A stretch of 26,198 nucleotides of DNA from Bacillota bacterium (GTDB taxonomy: Bacteria; Bacillota_E; Symbiobacteriia; Symbiobacteriales; Symbiobacteriaceae), in contig QGVE01000021.1 in assembly GCA_003242675.1 (NCBI GenBank), forward strand, positions 1 to 26,198, in the 5' to 3' direction. Below, piece by piece: positions 15,906 through 24,208 of this stretch. Position 1 is the stretch's first letter; each line of letters begins with the position of its first letter. Made by a program: the position numbers and the translations under genes. The notes beneath the pieces were generated by a model. That model did no database searches. It was not told where the DNA came from and was given only the letters and a program-made list of their open reading frames with translations.

Positions 15906-16040
15906 CCATTCCGGCTGAAGCGGGCGCCAGAGGGACACGTCGCCGCCCTGGACCGGCTGCTGCGCCGGCCGGGCGGCGTGGACGACGCCTATCCGAAGCT
16001 GGCCGCCGCGAAGTCCACCGGATCCGCGGCGGCCTGGAGG
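15906..16040 (+). pseudogene. Possible remnant of a CsoR/FrmR-type metal-sensing repressor gene
   Basis: In one frame the strand encodes RLKRAPEGHVAALDRLL and, 9 codons later, DAYPKLAAAKS. This recalls the CsoR-family pattern RLKRIEGQVRGI-x-RM followed by D-x-L-x-Q-L-A-A-x-R-x. There is one extra residue inside the first motif, no start codon before it (a TGA lies shortly upstream) and the rest of the domain is lost in a Gly-rich reading. The remainder of the 277-bp gap (15803-16079) shows nothing else. It could be chance similarity in G+C-rich DNA. Confidence 0.3.
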
Positions 16041-16079
16041 CGCTCCGGCGGTGGCGGAGGGGAGCACGACCCGAGCCGC

Positions 16080-17126
16080 TCACCGGGTCAGGGCCAGCGG
16101 CGCGCCCGTGCGGAAGTCGAACGCGGTCGCCGCGCCTTCCGGCAGGCGCTGGTGGTACCCGTAGGCCACCGCCAACAGCTGCAGCCCCTCCGTCCGGATC
16201 ACGTACTCCGTCACGCGGCCGAGAAAGACGGCCCGCTCGACGGTGCCCGTGAAGGGCCCCTCTCCCAGCTTGACCTCCTCGGGCCGCACCGCCACCTTCA
16301 CCTCCTGGCCAGGGGCAGCCCCGTGGGGGTTCCGCACGGGCACCGTCCGGCCCAGCAGCGCGGCCTCTTCCGGGCCCGTCATCCGCGCGGGGATCAGGTT
16401 GACCCGGCCGATGAAGTCCGCCACGAAGCAGTTGCTGGGCTGGTAGTAGACCTCCTCCGGCGTGCCCGCCTGCTGCACTTCCCCGTTGTTGAGGACCACC
16501 ACGTAGTCGGAGATGGCCATGGCCTCCTCCTGGTCGTGGGTGACGTACACGGTGGTCACGCCCAGCTTCCGCTGCAGCTCGCGAATGTCCTGCCGCACCT
16601 GAACCCGGAGCTTGGCATCCAGGTTGGAGAGCGGCTCGTCAAACAGCAGCACCTTGGGCGACATCACCAGGGCGCGGGCCAGGGCCACCCGCTGCTGCTG
16701 GCCGCCGGAGAGCTGGTTGGGCTGCCGGTCGGCCATGTCCCCCAAGCCCATCATCTCCAGCTTCTCGTAGACCGCCCGCTTCACCTCGGCGTCGGGCACC
16801 TTGCGCAGCCGGAGCCCGTAGGCGACGTTTTCAAAGACCGTGAGGTGGGGAAAGAGGGCGTAGTTCTGGAAGACCATCGCGGTCTCCCGCTTGTTGGGCG
16901 GCACGTGGGTGATCGGGCGGCCGTCCAGGTAGATCTCCCCGGACGTCGGCGTCTCCAGGCCCGCGATCATCCGGAGGATCGTCGTCTTGCCGCAGCCGGA
17001 AGGGCCGAGCAGGGTGACGAAGGCGCCCGCAGGAAAGTCGAGCGTGACATTGTTCACGGCCCGCACGGTCCGCTTCTTGGACTCGAACTCCTTGACCAGG
17101 TTTTCCAACCGCAGTGTCGAACGCAT
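16080..17126 (-). CDS. ABC importer ATPase, FbpC/AfuC/PotA type
   Basis: A 348-residue ATPase. Walker [10 protein letters not shown] is at 41-49, Q-loop at Q87 ([17 protein letters not shown]), signature LSGGQQQR at 139-146, Walker [12 protein letters not shown] (D163, E164) and switch H197. A C-terminal TOBE region (about 275-345, with [11 protein letters not shown]) is usual in binding-protein-dependent importers. The ATG has AGGAGGGG 8-9 nt upstream and is 12 nt after the permease stop. It powers the permease encoded before it. Iron(III), spermidine, phosphonate and sugar-phosphate importers share this ATPase type, so it does not fix the substrate. Confidence 0.9.
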   Translation of the reverse strand: MRSTLRLENLVKEFESKKRTVRAVNNVTLDFPAGAFVTLLGPSGCGKTTILRMIAGLETPTSGEIYLDGRPITHVPPNKRETAMVFQNYALFPHLTVFENVAYGLRLRKVPDAEVKRAVYEKLEMMGLGDMADRQPNQLSGGQQQRVALARALVMSPKVLLFDEPLSNLDAKLRVQVRQDIRELQRKLGVTTVYVTHDQEEAMAISDYVVVLNNGEVQQAGTPEEVYYQPSNCFVADFIGRVNLIPARMTGPEEAALLGRTVPVRNPHGAAPGQEVKVAVRPEEVKLGEGPFTGTVERAVFLGRVTEYVIRTEGLQLLAVAYGYHQRLPEGAATAFDFRTGAPLALTR

Positions 17127-17138
17127 GCCAGGCCCCTC

Positions 17139-18809
17139 CTAGAGGTCAGCTATGCTGGTCCGAATGCCGAACAGCCGCAGAATCACGGAGAGGAGGACGG
17201 TCACCGCCAGGACGATGAGGATCAGGATCGTGGAGTAGGCGGAGGCGTAACCCCAGCGGCCCACGTCCACCTGGTTCAGGATCGCCACGGTGAGCAGGTT
17301 GTACTTGGCGGACACCAGGAAGATCACCTGGGAGATCGCCGTCATCGCCCGGACGAAGCTGTAGAGCAGGCCCGAGAAGAAGGCGGAGCCCATGAGCGGC
17401 AGCATCACCCGGAGGAAGGTCTGTGCGGTGGTGGCGCCCATGTTGATCGACGCCTCCTCCAGCGAGGAGTCGATCTGCTGCAAGGCCGCGATCCCGGACC
17501 GGATGCCCACCGGCATGTTGCGGAAGATGAAGGCGAGCACCAGGATGGTCCCGGTGGCCGTGAGCACGAGCGGGGGCTTGTTGAAGGCCAGGATGTAGCC
17601 GATGCCGATGACGGTGCCGGGAACCGCCAGGGAGAGCATGGAGACGAACTCGATGACGCCGCGGCCGAAGAACTGCTTCTTGGTCACCAGGTAGGCGATG
17701 ATCATGCCCAGCAGGCCCGCGAAGGGCGCGGCGATCAGGGCGAGCCGGGTGGTGTCGTAGATCGGCTTCATGCCCAGCCCCAGCACGTACTTGAAGTTGT
17801 CCAGGGTGAACGACCAGTCGATGCCCCACAGCCTGATGAACGCGTTGATCGGAATCAGGGCGTACATGCTGATCACCACCAGGGTGATCAGGGAGAGGAC
17901 GGTGAAAAGGGGCCAGACCACCCGCGGGTCCTCGATCTGGGCGCGCTCCCGGGCCGGTTTCCCCGTCACCGTCACGTACGAGCGGCCGGCCAGCCAGTAG
18001 CGCTGGATCGTGAAGACCGCGACGGTGATGAAGAGCAGCAGCACGGCCACGGCAGCGCCGCCCTGCAGGTCGTAGCCGCCGATCGCCTGCTGGTAGATCT
18101 GGACGGCCAGCACCATGAAGTTGCCGCCGATCACCATCGGGTTGCCGAAGTCCGCCAGGGCCTGGATGAACACCAGCAGGAAGGCGTTGGCCAGGCCGGG
18201 CAAGAGCAGGGGCAGGGTGACGGTGCGGAAGACCTCCCACCGGGAAGCCCCGCAGTTCCGGGCCGCCTCCTCCAGGCTGACGTCGATGTTCTGGAGGAGG
18301 CCGATCAGGGTGAGGAAGGTGACCGGAAACTCGCTGAGCACCATGACCAGCACCAGGCCGCCGAAGCCGTAGATGTTGGCGTCCTGCATCCCCAGCAGGG
18401 TCCGGGTGATCAGCCCCATCCGGCCGAAGAGCAGGATGGCGGAGAGGGACACCATGAAGGGCGGCGACACCACGGGCAGGATCGCCAGGGCCTTAAACAG
18501 CCCTTTCAGGGGGATCTTCACGTAGGCGATGGCGTAAGCGAAGAGGAATCCGATCGCCGTGGCGATCAGGCTGACGGTGGTGCAGAGCAGGAGCGTGTTG
18601 CCGAAGATCCGGACGATCCGCGGGCTGCTGACCACGGCCCAGTAGGCCTGAAACGAGATGCCCTCCGGCGTCATCACGCTCTGCTTGAGCACCTGGAAGA
18701 GCGGGTTCACGATGAAGAGCCAGAGGGCGCCGGCCACCAGGAGGATGGCGGCCAGCACCGCGGGCTCCAGCGGGGCGCTGCGCTTGCGACGAACGGCGGA
18801 GACAGCCAA
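17139..18809 (-). CDS. ABC importer permease with two fused permease domains (FbpB/AfuB type)
   Basis: A 556-residue membrane protein with about twelve spans arranged as two BPD_transp_1 domains. Each domain carries an EAA loop: EEAARNCGASRWEVFRTVTL in the first half and EEASINMGATTAQTFLRVML in the second. Such fused permeases are typical of the iron(III)/FbpB and sugar-phosphate/AfuB importers and of some 2-aminoethylphosphonate systems. The start is TTG at 18807-18809, supported by GGGAGGGAG 6 nt upstream; no closer ATG exists. It lies between the binding protein and ATPase genes and after an intercistronic hairpin. Confidence 0.9.
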   Translation of the reverse strand: MAVSAVRRKRSAPLEPAVLAAILLVAGALWLFIVNPLFQVLKQSVMTPEGISFQAYWAVVSSPRIVRIFGNTLLLCTTVSLIATAIGFLFAYAIAYVKIPLKGLFKALAILPVVSPPFMVSLSAILLFGRMGLITRTLLGMQDANIYGFGGLVLVMVLSEFPVTFLTLIGLLQNIDVSLEEAARNCGASRWEVFRTVTLPLLLPGLANAFLLVFIQALADFGNPMVIGGNFMVLAVQIYQQAIGGYDLQGGAAVAVLLLFITVAVFTIQRYWLAGRSYVTVTGKPARERAQIEDPRVVWPLFTVLSLITLVVISMYALIPINAFIRLWGIDWSFTLDNFKYVLGLGMKPIYDTTRLALIAAPFAGLLGMIIAYLVTKKQFFGRGVIEFVSMLSLAVPGTVIGIGYILAFNKPPLVLTATGTILVLAFIFRNMPVGIRSGIAALQQIDSSLEEASINMGATTAQTFLRVMLPLMGSAFFSGLLYSFVRAMTAISQVIFLVSAKYNLLTVAILNQVDVGRWGYASAYSTILILIVLAVTVLLSVILRLFGIRTSIADL

Positions 18810-18835
18810 CTGTTGCTCCCTCCCTGGCAGGGGAA

Positions 18836-18858
18836 GGGCCGGGCTGAGAGCCCGGCCC
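18836..18858 (-). terminator. Intercistronic hairpin between binding protein and permease genes
   Basis: GGGCCGGGCT and AGCCCGGCCC form a perfect 10-bp stem with a 3-nt loop. It lies 10 nt after the binding protein stop and shortly before the permease ribosome site. It is more likely a partial terminator or 3' stabiliser than a full stop signal. Confidence 0.65.
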
Positions 18859-18868
18859 GTTCCGGACG

Positions 18869-19918
18869 CTACTGCATGTTAACCGCTTTGGCCCACTTCT
18901 CGACCAGCCGTGTCCGGTTCGAGCCGGCCCACTGCAGGTCGTAGTCGATGATCTTCACCTGGTCCAGCGAGAACGCCTCGGGCGGGTTCTGGGCCTCGAC
19001 GTTGGTCAGCGACTGGTAGGAGCCGTACTTCTGGCCGAGCTCCTGCGCCTCCTTGGTCAGGGCCCAGTCGATGAAGATCTTGGCGGCCTCCTCATCCGGG
19101 GCGCCCTTGATCAGGGCGACCGCGCCGATCTCGTAGCCCGTGCCCTCCTTGGGGAAGGTGACCGCCAGCGGCATGCCTTCCTTGGCGTACTTCACGATGT
19201 CGTGGGCGAAGGAGATGCCGATCAGCACCTCGCCGCGGCCCGCCATCTGGCCGGGAGCCGTGCCCGACTTCGGGTACTGGGCGACCTGCTCGTGCAGCTT
19301 CTTCATGTACTCGATGCCTTCTTCCTCACCCATGAGCTGCACGATGGTGGCCAGCATGGTGTAGGAGGTGCCGGAAGACCCGGGGTTGGCCACGGCGATC
19401 TGGCCCTTGAACTCGGGCTTCAGCAGGTCCTCCCAGGACTCGGGCGGCGTGAGCCCCATCTCCTCCATCAGCTTCGTGTTGTAGCCGAAGCCCAGGAGCC
19501 CGACGTAGATGCCGGTCCAGTAGCCGTTGGGATCCTTGAACTGGTCGGGGATCTTCGCCGCGTTGGGCGAGATGTAGGGCTCCAGCAGCCCCTCCTCGGC
19601 GGCCGCCACGAAGGCGTCTGCCGGGCCGCCGTACCAGACGCTGGCCTTGGGGTTCTCCTTCTCCGCGCGGATGCGGGTCAGCGTCTCGCCGGAGGACATC
19701 CGGACCCACTCGACCTTGATGCCGGTCTGAGCCTCGAACTCGGCGACGGCGCCCTTCACGTGGTCTTCCATCATGCCGGCGTAGATGACGAGCTTCTTGG
19801 GTTCGCTGCTGCCGCTGTCGGTAGAGCCTGGGGAGGTGGACGAGGGTTTCGCCGAACCGCAGCCGGCGAGGATCAGAAGACACACTGCCAGGGCGAGGGC
19901 CAAAGTCCGTTTCCGCAT
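18869..19918 (-). CDS. ABC importer substrate-binding lipoprotein, FbpA/AfuA-like
   Basis: A 349-residue secreted lipoprotein. MRKRTLALALAVCLLILAGC is a lipoprotein signal with the lipobox LAGC and lipidated C20. A Ser/Thr/Gly-rich linker follows, then a type-2 binding fold: LVIYAGMMEDHVKGAV, RIRAEKENPKASVWYGGPADAF, NPGSSGTSYTMLATIVQLMG and FPKEGTGYEIGAVALIKGA. This layout belongs to the iron(III)-binding superfamily that also contains AfuA and phosphonate-binding members. I do not see the adjacent Tyr pair that marks classic iron binders in a secure alignment. The ATG at 19918 has AAGGGGGAAG upstream. The substrate may be iron, an oxyanion or a phosphorylated organic. Confidence 0.85.
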   Translation of the reverse strand: MRKRTLALALAVCLLILAGCGSAKPSSTSPGSTDSGSSEPKKLVIYAGMMEDHVKGAVAEFEAQTGIKVEWVRMSSGETLTRIRAEKENPKASVWYGGPADAFVAAAEEGLLEPYISPNAAKIPDQFKDPNGYWTGIYVGLLGFGYNTKLMEEMGLTPPESWEDLLKPEFKGQIAVANPGSSGTSYTMLATIVQLMGEEEGIEYMKKLHEQVAQYPKSGTAPGQMAGRGEVLIGISFAHDIVKYAKEGMPLAVTFPKEGTGYEIGAVALIKGAPDEEAAKIFIDWALTKEAQELGQKYGSYQSLTNVEAQNPPEAFSLDQVKIIDYDLQWAGSNRTRLVEKWAKAVNMQ

Positions 19919-20016
19919 CGTGCTTCCCCCTTGCGACGGGCGTCCTTCGAAAGTAGGATCCAACTCTCATCCTAACCGCCGCCAAACTCCTCCGACTATC
20001 CGCAACATCGCGTACA

Positions 20017-20042
20017 GCCTGTCCGGGAAATCCCGGACAGGC
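20017..20042. terminator. Perfect 11-bp hairpin between regulator and importer genes
   Basis: GCCTGTCCGGG pairs fully with CCCGGACAGGC around AAAT. It lies about 37 nt after the regulator stop on the minus strand, and separates the three-gene sensing operon from the importer operon. There is no T-run. Confidence 0.6.
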
Positions 20043-20078
20043 GTCGCGCGCAGCCGGCGCCCGCCGCCGGGGCCGGCG

Positions 20079-20690
20079 TCAGATCAGGTTGTGCTCCAAG
20101 GCATACCGGACCATCTCCGACCGGGTATAAACCCCCAGCTTTTCGCAGATCCGGCTCTTGTACGTCTCCACCGTCCGCACGCTTACGTTCAGCCGGGCGG
20201 CGATCTCCTGGTTGGTGTGCCCCAGGGCCACCAGGCGCAGCACCTCCAGCTCGCGCGGGCTGAGCGGCACGGAGCGGCGCTCGCCTTCTCCGGGTGCGTC
20301 CACCAGCCTGGCGGCCAGGGTGGGGTAAATGTAGGTCTTCCCCTCCATGACCCGCTGGATGGCCGAGAACAGCTCCACGTCCGCGGCCTCCTTCAGGACG
20401 TATCCGCGGCCGCCGGCCTCGATCACCTGCCGCACGTAGGCCGGGTCGTCGTGCATGGTCAGCACCAGCACACGGCTCAGCTGGGCGAGCTGCCTCAGGT
20501 AGACCAGCCCGTTTCCCCCGGGCATCGAGAGGTCGAGGATGACCAGATCCGGCCGCAGCTCCTGCGTGAGCCGCACCGTCTCCGGCCCCGTGGACGCCTC
20601 GCCGACCACCGCGAAGCCGGGGTGGCTCTCCAGCAGCATCCGCAGGCCGGTCCGGACCACCCGGTGGTCATCCGCGATCAGGATGCGCAT
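20079..20690 (-). CDS. NarL/LuxR-family response regulator
   Basis: A 203-residue regulator. The receiver domain (1-120) has the acidic DD at 7-8, phosphoacceptor D53 in LVILDLSMP, Thr in VLTMHDD and the conserved Lys in YVLKEA. The C-terminal LuxR-type helix-turn-helix (about 140-200) has LSPRELEVLRLVALGHTNQE and RLNVSVRTVETYKSRICEKL. The ATG start lies 23 nt inside the end of the kinase gene, so the pair is co-translated. It is the partner of the HisKA_3 kinase and probably controls the importer operon next to it. Confidence 0.93.
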   Translation of the reverse strand: MRILIADDHRVVRTGLRMLLESHPGFAVVGEASTGPETVRLTQELRPDLVILDLSMPGGNGLVYLRQLAQLSRVLVLTMHDDPAYVRQVIEAGGRGYVLKEAADVELFSAIQRVMEGKTYIYPTLAARLVDAPGEGERRSVPLSPRELEVLRLVALGHTNQEIAARLNVSVRTVETYKSRICEKLGVYTRSEMVRYALEHNLI

Positions 20691-22110
20691 GCTCCTCTTC
20701 CTCCCTCTCCAGCGGGACCGAGACGAACAGCGTGGTGCCGCTCTCGGGGCTCGACTCGATGGTCATGTGGCCGTGCACGAGGGCCAGCCGCTCGGCAATG
20801 CCCGTCAGGCCCGTCCCCTCCCGCGGCGCGGACGGGTCGAAGCCGCAGCCGTCATCCTCAATCACCAGCCGCACCACGGGCCCCCGCAGGTCCAGCACAA
20901 TGCCGAAGTGCCGGGCCCGGCTGTGGCGGGCCACGTTGGTCAGGGCCTCCTGCGTGACCCGGTAGAGCGTCGTCTCCAGGGCGGGCGGAAGCCGTGTGGT
21001 CTCGTCGCCCACCACCTGCACGGAGCCGGCGATGCCGTGGTGCCGGGCGAAGTCCTCGGCGTAGCGGCGGAGGGCCGCCACCAGCCCGATGTCGTCCAGC
21101 ACGGCGGGGCGCAGGTCGCGCGAGAGCTGCCGGACCGACTCCAGCGTCTCCGCCGCCAGGTCGCGCAGGTAGGCCACCCGCGTCCGGCTCTCCTCGTCAC
21201 CGCCGTCCAGCAGGCGCAGGCCGACGATCAGCCCGGTCAGGGCCTGCCCGACCTCGTCGTGCAGCTCCCTGGCGATGCGCGCCCGCTCCTCCTCCTGAGC
21301 GGTCAGCACTTTCTCCAGCAGGGCCTGGCGGGCGGCCTCCTTGGCCGCGACCACCGCCTTGGCCCGGGCCAGCTCCCGGACCATGTCGTTGAAGGCCTCC
21401 GCCAGCCTCCCGAACTCATCCGGGGGCCCGGGCGCCACCCGCACGCTCAGATCGCCCTGGCCCACCGCGTGCGTGGCCTGCACCAGCTCCGTCACCCGGG
21501 CCGTCACTCGGCAGATGGCCGTGTAGCCGATCAGAATGGCCAGGGCGCAGGCCAGCAGCACCGCCAGGAGCTGTTGGCGCTGCATCTCCCGGAAGGTCGC
21601 GACGAGACGCTCCTCGGACAGGCCCACCCGGACCTCCCCGGCCAGGCCGTCCACGATCCGCGCCCGCGCGTCATGGATGATCCCCTCTTCGGAGCGCAGC
21701 CACTGCACGTCGTCGGCCCCGTCCGGGGAAACCGGGCGCCGGGTCAGCAGGTCCCGGGGAAATCCCCCGGAAAACGTGTGCGCGACCAGGGCGCCGCGGC
21801 TGTCCAGCACGAAGGCATACCGCACGTCGGGGTTGGTGGCCTTGGCATCGGCCAGGATCGCCCGCACCTCCAGCGGGTTCGCCGTGAGCAGCGGGTCGGT
21901 GACCCGCAGGGCGACGTTCCGGGCGATGGAGAGCGCCCGCTTGTCCAGCTCCTCGCGCAGCGTCTGCGGCAGCAGCGCCCGCATCTGGAGGATGGAGACC
22001 AGCCCCACCGCCCCGGTGAGTGCCAGGAGCAGCGCGATCAGCTTGGCCCGGATCCCGAAGCCGTGCGCCCGCGCCGGCCCGGTCGTCACTTCTGCCCGCC
22101 GCGCGCTCAT
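20668..22110 (-). CDS. Sensor histidine kinase, NarX/HisKA_3 type with extracellular domain and HAMP
   Basis: A 480-residue kinase. Membrane span 1 is about 21-43, followed by an extracytoplasmic domain of about 130 residues (cache-like, with YAFVLDSRGALVAHTF). Span 2 is about 180-200, then HAMP (about 201-255). The HisKA_3 box ERARIARELHDEVGQALTG has H284 as the phosphoacceptor. The ATPase domain shows ALTNVARHS, IEDDGCGFD and GTGLTGIAERL. The ATG follows GGAGGAG and overlaps the stop of the PhnD-like gene by 4 nt. It therefore probably receives its signal together with that lipoprotein. Confidence 0.92.
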   Translation of the reverse strand: MSARRAEVTTGPARAHGFGIRAKLIALLLALTGAVGLVSILQMRALLPQTLREELDKRALSIARNVALRVTDPLLTANPLEVRAILADAKATNPDVRYAFVLDSRGALVAHTFSGGFPRDLLTRRPVSPDGADDVQWLRSEEGIIHDARARIVDGLAGEVRVGLSEERLVATFREMQRQQLLAVLLACALAILIGYTAICRVTARVTELVQATHAVGQGDLSVRVAPGPPDEFGRLAEAFNDMVRELARAKAVVAAKEAARQALLEKVLTAQEEERARIARELHDEVGQALTGLIVGLRLLDGGDEESRTRVAYLRDLAAETLESVRQLSRDLRPAVLDDIGLVAALRRYAEDFARHHGIAGSVQVVGDETTRLPPALETTLYRVTQEALTNVARHSRARHFGIVLDLRGPVVRLVIEDDGCGFDPSAPREGTGLTGIAERLALVHGHMTIESSPESGTTLFVSVPLEREEEEHAHPDRG

Positions 22111-23024
22111 CGCCGCTCCTCCACCCGTCTGGCCATGTCCCTGATCGGCTCGTACCAGGCCGGATCCGGGCGCACAAACCGGTCGACGCCCAGGCTCTCC
22201 AGCACCGCCCGTCCCTCTTCGTCATCGGCCATGGCGAGGAAGACGGCCTGCAGCTCTTCCACCAGGACCGAACCGACGGTGGGAGAGACCACAACCGGCG
22301 GCGCGCCGAGCGGCTCGGAGGTGGCAATGACGCACAGTCTGCGCGCGAGGTCGGGGTCGCGGGCGACGGCCAGGTCGTAGATGAGGCTGCTGACGGCGGC
22401 GCCGTCCACCAGGCCCTGGTCGAGCGCTTGAAGGGCCCGGTCTTCGGTGGCCGTGAAGAGGGTCCGGTCGAAGAACCGCTCCACCGCCTCGTTCAGGCTG
22501 ATCACCAGCCACTGCGGGTAGAGCCAGCCCGTTGCGGAGAGCGGATCGGTGTAGGCGAAGGTGTGCCCTTTCAGGTGGGAAAACTCCTCCAGGCCGCTGT
22601 AGCGGCGCACCAGGATCAGCGAGCGGTGCGTGGGCTCGCCCTGGTGCTCCGGCACGGCCAGGGCGGTGAGCCCGAACTCGTCGGCCCCGTGCACGTACGC
22701 GAGGGTCCCCACGACCCCGATGTGGACCCCGCCGGTGCGCAAGAGCTCCAGCATCTCCGTCTGGGACGAGGTGAGCACGACCTCCACGTGCCGCTCCAGC
22801 CGGCTGTTCAGGTAGTCCAGCAGCGGTCCGTAGCGGAGCAGGCTCTCCCGCGGCGACATCGCCGTGGCCAGTCCGACCTTGAGCACCGGCCGGGGCGAGG
22901 TGCCGCCCGACCCGGCAGCCAGGGTGGGATCCAGTTCGTGCAATCGGACCACGGGCAGCTGGGCCGCACGCGTGCAGCCCGAGAGAGCCAGGGCCGCCAG
23001 CCACAGGCACAGAAGGCGCCGCAC
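22107..23024 (-). CDS. PhnD-like phosphate/phosphonate-family binding lipoprotein, likely sensor component
   Basis: A 305-residue lipoprotein. The signal peptide RRLLCLWLAALALSGC gives lipidated C17. The mature part fits the PhnD/PtxB fold: VGLATAMSPRESLLRYGPLLDYLNSRL, ELLRTGGVHIGVVGTLAYVHG, YSGLEEFSHLKGHTFAYTDPLSATGWLYP and VDGAAVSSLIYDLAVARDP. I chose GTG 23024, since GGAGG stands 8 nt upstream and the signal peptide begins there; GTG 23030 and 23033 are alternatives. It is the first gene of an overlapping triplet with the kinase and regulator and has no transporter partner of its own. It therefore probably serves as a ligand sensor. The ligand is unknown. Confidence 0.85.
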   Translation of the reverse strand: MRRLLCLWLAALALSGCTRAAQLPVVRLHELDPTLAAGSGGTSPRPVLKVGLATAMSPRESLLRYGPLLDYLNSRLERHVEVVLTSSQTEMLELLRTGGVHIGVVGTLAYVHGADEFGLTALAVPEHQGEPTHRSLILVRRYSGLEEFSHLKGHTFAYTDPLSATGWLYPQWLVISLNEAVERFFDRTLFTATEDRALQALDQGLVDGAAVSSLIYDLAVARDPDLARRLCVIATSEPLGAPPVVVSPTVGSVLVEELQAVFLAMADDEEGRAVLESLGVDRFVRPDPAWYEPIRDMARRVEERR

Positions 23025-23040
23025 GTGCACCACCTCCACC

Positions 23041-23052
23041 CACCCGCGGGTG
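23041..23052. promoter_or_regulatory. Short palindrome upstream of the PhnD-like gene
   Basis: CACCCGCGGGTG is a perfect 12-bp palindrome just upstream of the ribosome site of the sensing operon. It could be an operator; in such G+C-rich DNA it may also be chance. I see no convincing promoter in 23025-23157. Confidence 0.25.
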
Positions 23053-23156
23053 TGGGATCTCCACGCGATACTTCTCGTTTCCCGATTTCTGTACCTGCCG
23101 CGCCGCGCGCCGATCCAGGGTTTCACAAACGCCGCGCGGAGGCCCCCGGACGCGCG

Positions 23157-23186
23157 GAAAGCCTGCCGGCTGCTGTCCCGGCAGGC
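23157..23186 (-). terminator. Terminator of the hyp operon
   Basis: GCCTGCCGG (23161-23169) pairs with CCGGCAGGC (23178-23186). Read on the minus strand, the 9-bp hairpin is followed by TTTCC. It lies 14 nt after the hypE stop. Confidence 0.65.
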
Positions 23187-23200
23187 CTCGCACCGTTCAC

Positions 23201-24208
23201 TCAACAGATCCGCGGCAGGTTCTCCCCCGCCAGCCGCTCCAGCCGCCGCGTGCCGCCCACGGCCGTGCGCAGGAAAGCCCGGCCGCCGCGCCCCTCCACC
23301 CGGCCGATGACCCGGGCGCCCTCGCCGAGCGGATGACGCCGCATGGCGGCGAGCGCCGCCTCCGCCTCCTCCGCCGGGCAGAAAAGGAGGGCGCGCCCTT
23401 CGCAGGCCAGGTAGAGCGGGTCGACCCCGAGCAGGTCGCAGGCTCCCTGGACCGCCGGCGCGACGGGAATCTCGTCCTCCCGCACGCAGAGGTCAAACCC
23501 GCTGGCGGCCGCGAGGTCGGCCAGGGCGGTGGCCAGTCCGCCCCGCGTCGGGTCCCGCATGCAGGCGACGCCCGGGGCAGCCTCCAGCACGGCCTGGATG
23601 AGGGAGGCCAGCGGCGCCGCGTCGCTGCGCACGCGGGTCTCGAACCGCAGCCCCGCGCGGGCCGAAAGCACCGCCACGCCGTGCTCGCCGACCGAGCCGC
23701 TCACCAGGATCACCTGCCCGGTCCGGATCCGGTGGGCCCCGAGGTCGCGCCCCGGCGGCACGAGCCCCACGCCCGCCGTGTTGATGAAGCAGCCGTCGGC
23801 CTGGCCCCGGCCCACCACCTTCGTGTCGCCGGCGACGATCTGCACCCCGGCCTCGGCGGCCGCGGCGGCCATCGACTCGGCCAGCCGGCGCAGGTCGGAA
23901 AGCGGAAACCCCTCCTCGATGATGAAGCCCGCGCTCAGCCAGAGCGGCCGGGCCCCGGCCACCGCGAGGTCGTTGACGGTGCCGCAGACCGCCAGGCGGC
24001 CCAGGTCGCCGCCGGGGAAGAAGAGCGGCTGCACCACGAAGGAGTCGGTGGTCAGGGCCAGCCGCCCCGCCCCCGCCAGGTCCAGGATGGCGCTGTCGCC
24101 CCCCTGCAGCAGGGCCGGGTTGGCGAAGTGCGGGTAGAAGAGCTCCGTGATCAGCCGGTGGGTCGCCTCGCCCCCGTCGCCGTGGGCGAGGGTCACGCGC
24201 TCCGTCAT
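23201..24208 (-). CDS. hypE: Hydrogenase maturation protein HypE
   Basis: A 335-residue ATP-dependent dehydratase of the PurM/AIR synthase-like family. LAHGDGGEATHRLI opens the protein. ALTTDSFVVQPLFFPGGDLG and VCGTVNDLAVAGA form the nucleotide site, AGDTKVVGRG and MRDPTRGGLATALAD are conserved, and the chain ends in PRIC. The final Cys carries the carbamoyl group that HypE converts to thiocyanate for cyanide ligand formation on [NiFe] hydrogenase. The ATG at 24206-24208 overlaps the HypD stop by 4 nt. It is the last gene of the hypFCDE run. Confidence 0.95.
   Translation of the reverse strand: MTERVTLAHGDGGEATHRLITELFYPHFANPALLQGGDSAILDLAGAGRLALTTDSFVVQPLFFPGGDLGRLAVCGTVNDLAVAGARPLWLSAGFIIEEGFPLSDLRRLAESMAAAAAEAGVQIVAGDTKVVGRGQADGCFINTAGVGLVPPGRDLGAHRIRTGQVILVSGSVGEHGVAVLSARAGLRFETRVRSDAAPLASLIQAVLEAAPGVACMRDPTRGGLATALADLAAASGFDLCVREDEIPVAPAVQGACDLLGVDPLYLACEGRALLFCPAEEAEAALAAMRRHPLGEGARVIGRVEGRGGRAFLRTAVGGTRRLERLAGENLPRIC

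Noticed and set aside
15978..18944. A 988-codon open frame on the plus strand
   Set aside because: It is the antisense of the importer ATPase and permease genes, rich in His, Gln, Gly and Arg with no domain pattern. Only its first few codons overlap the possible CsoR remnant.
16080..19918. Firm naming as an iron(III) importer (fbpABC)
   Set aside because: The family includes phosphonate and sugar-phosphate importers, and the neighbouring PhnD-like sensor argues against assuming iron, so gene symbols were left empty.
22107..23024. PhnD-like gene as part of a phosphonate ABC transporter (phnCDE)
   Set aside because: No phnC or phnE partner is adjacent; its gene overlaps a histidine kinase instead, which favours sensing.
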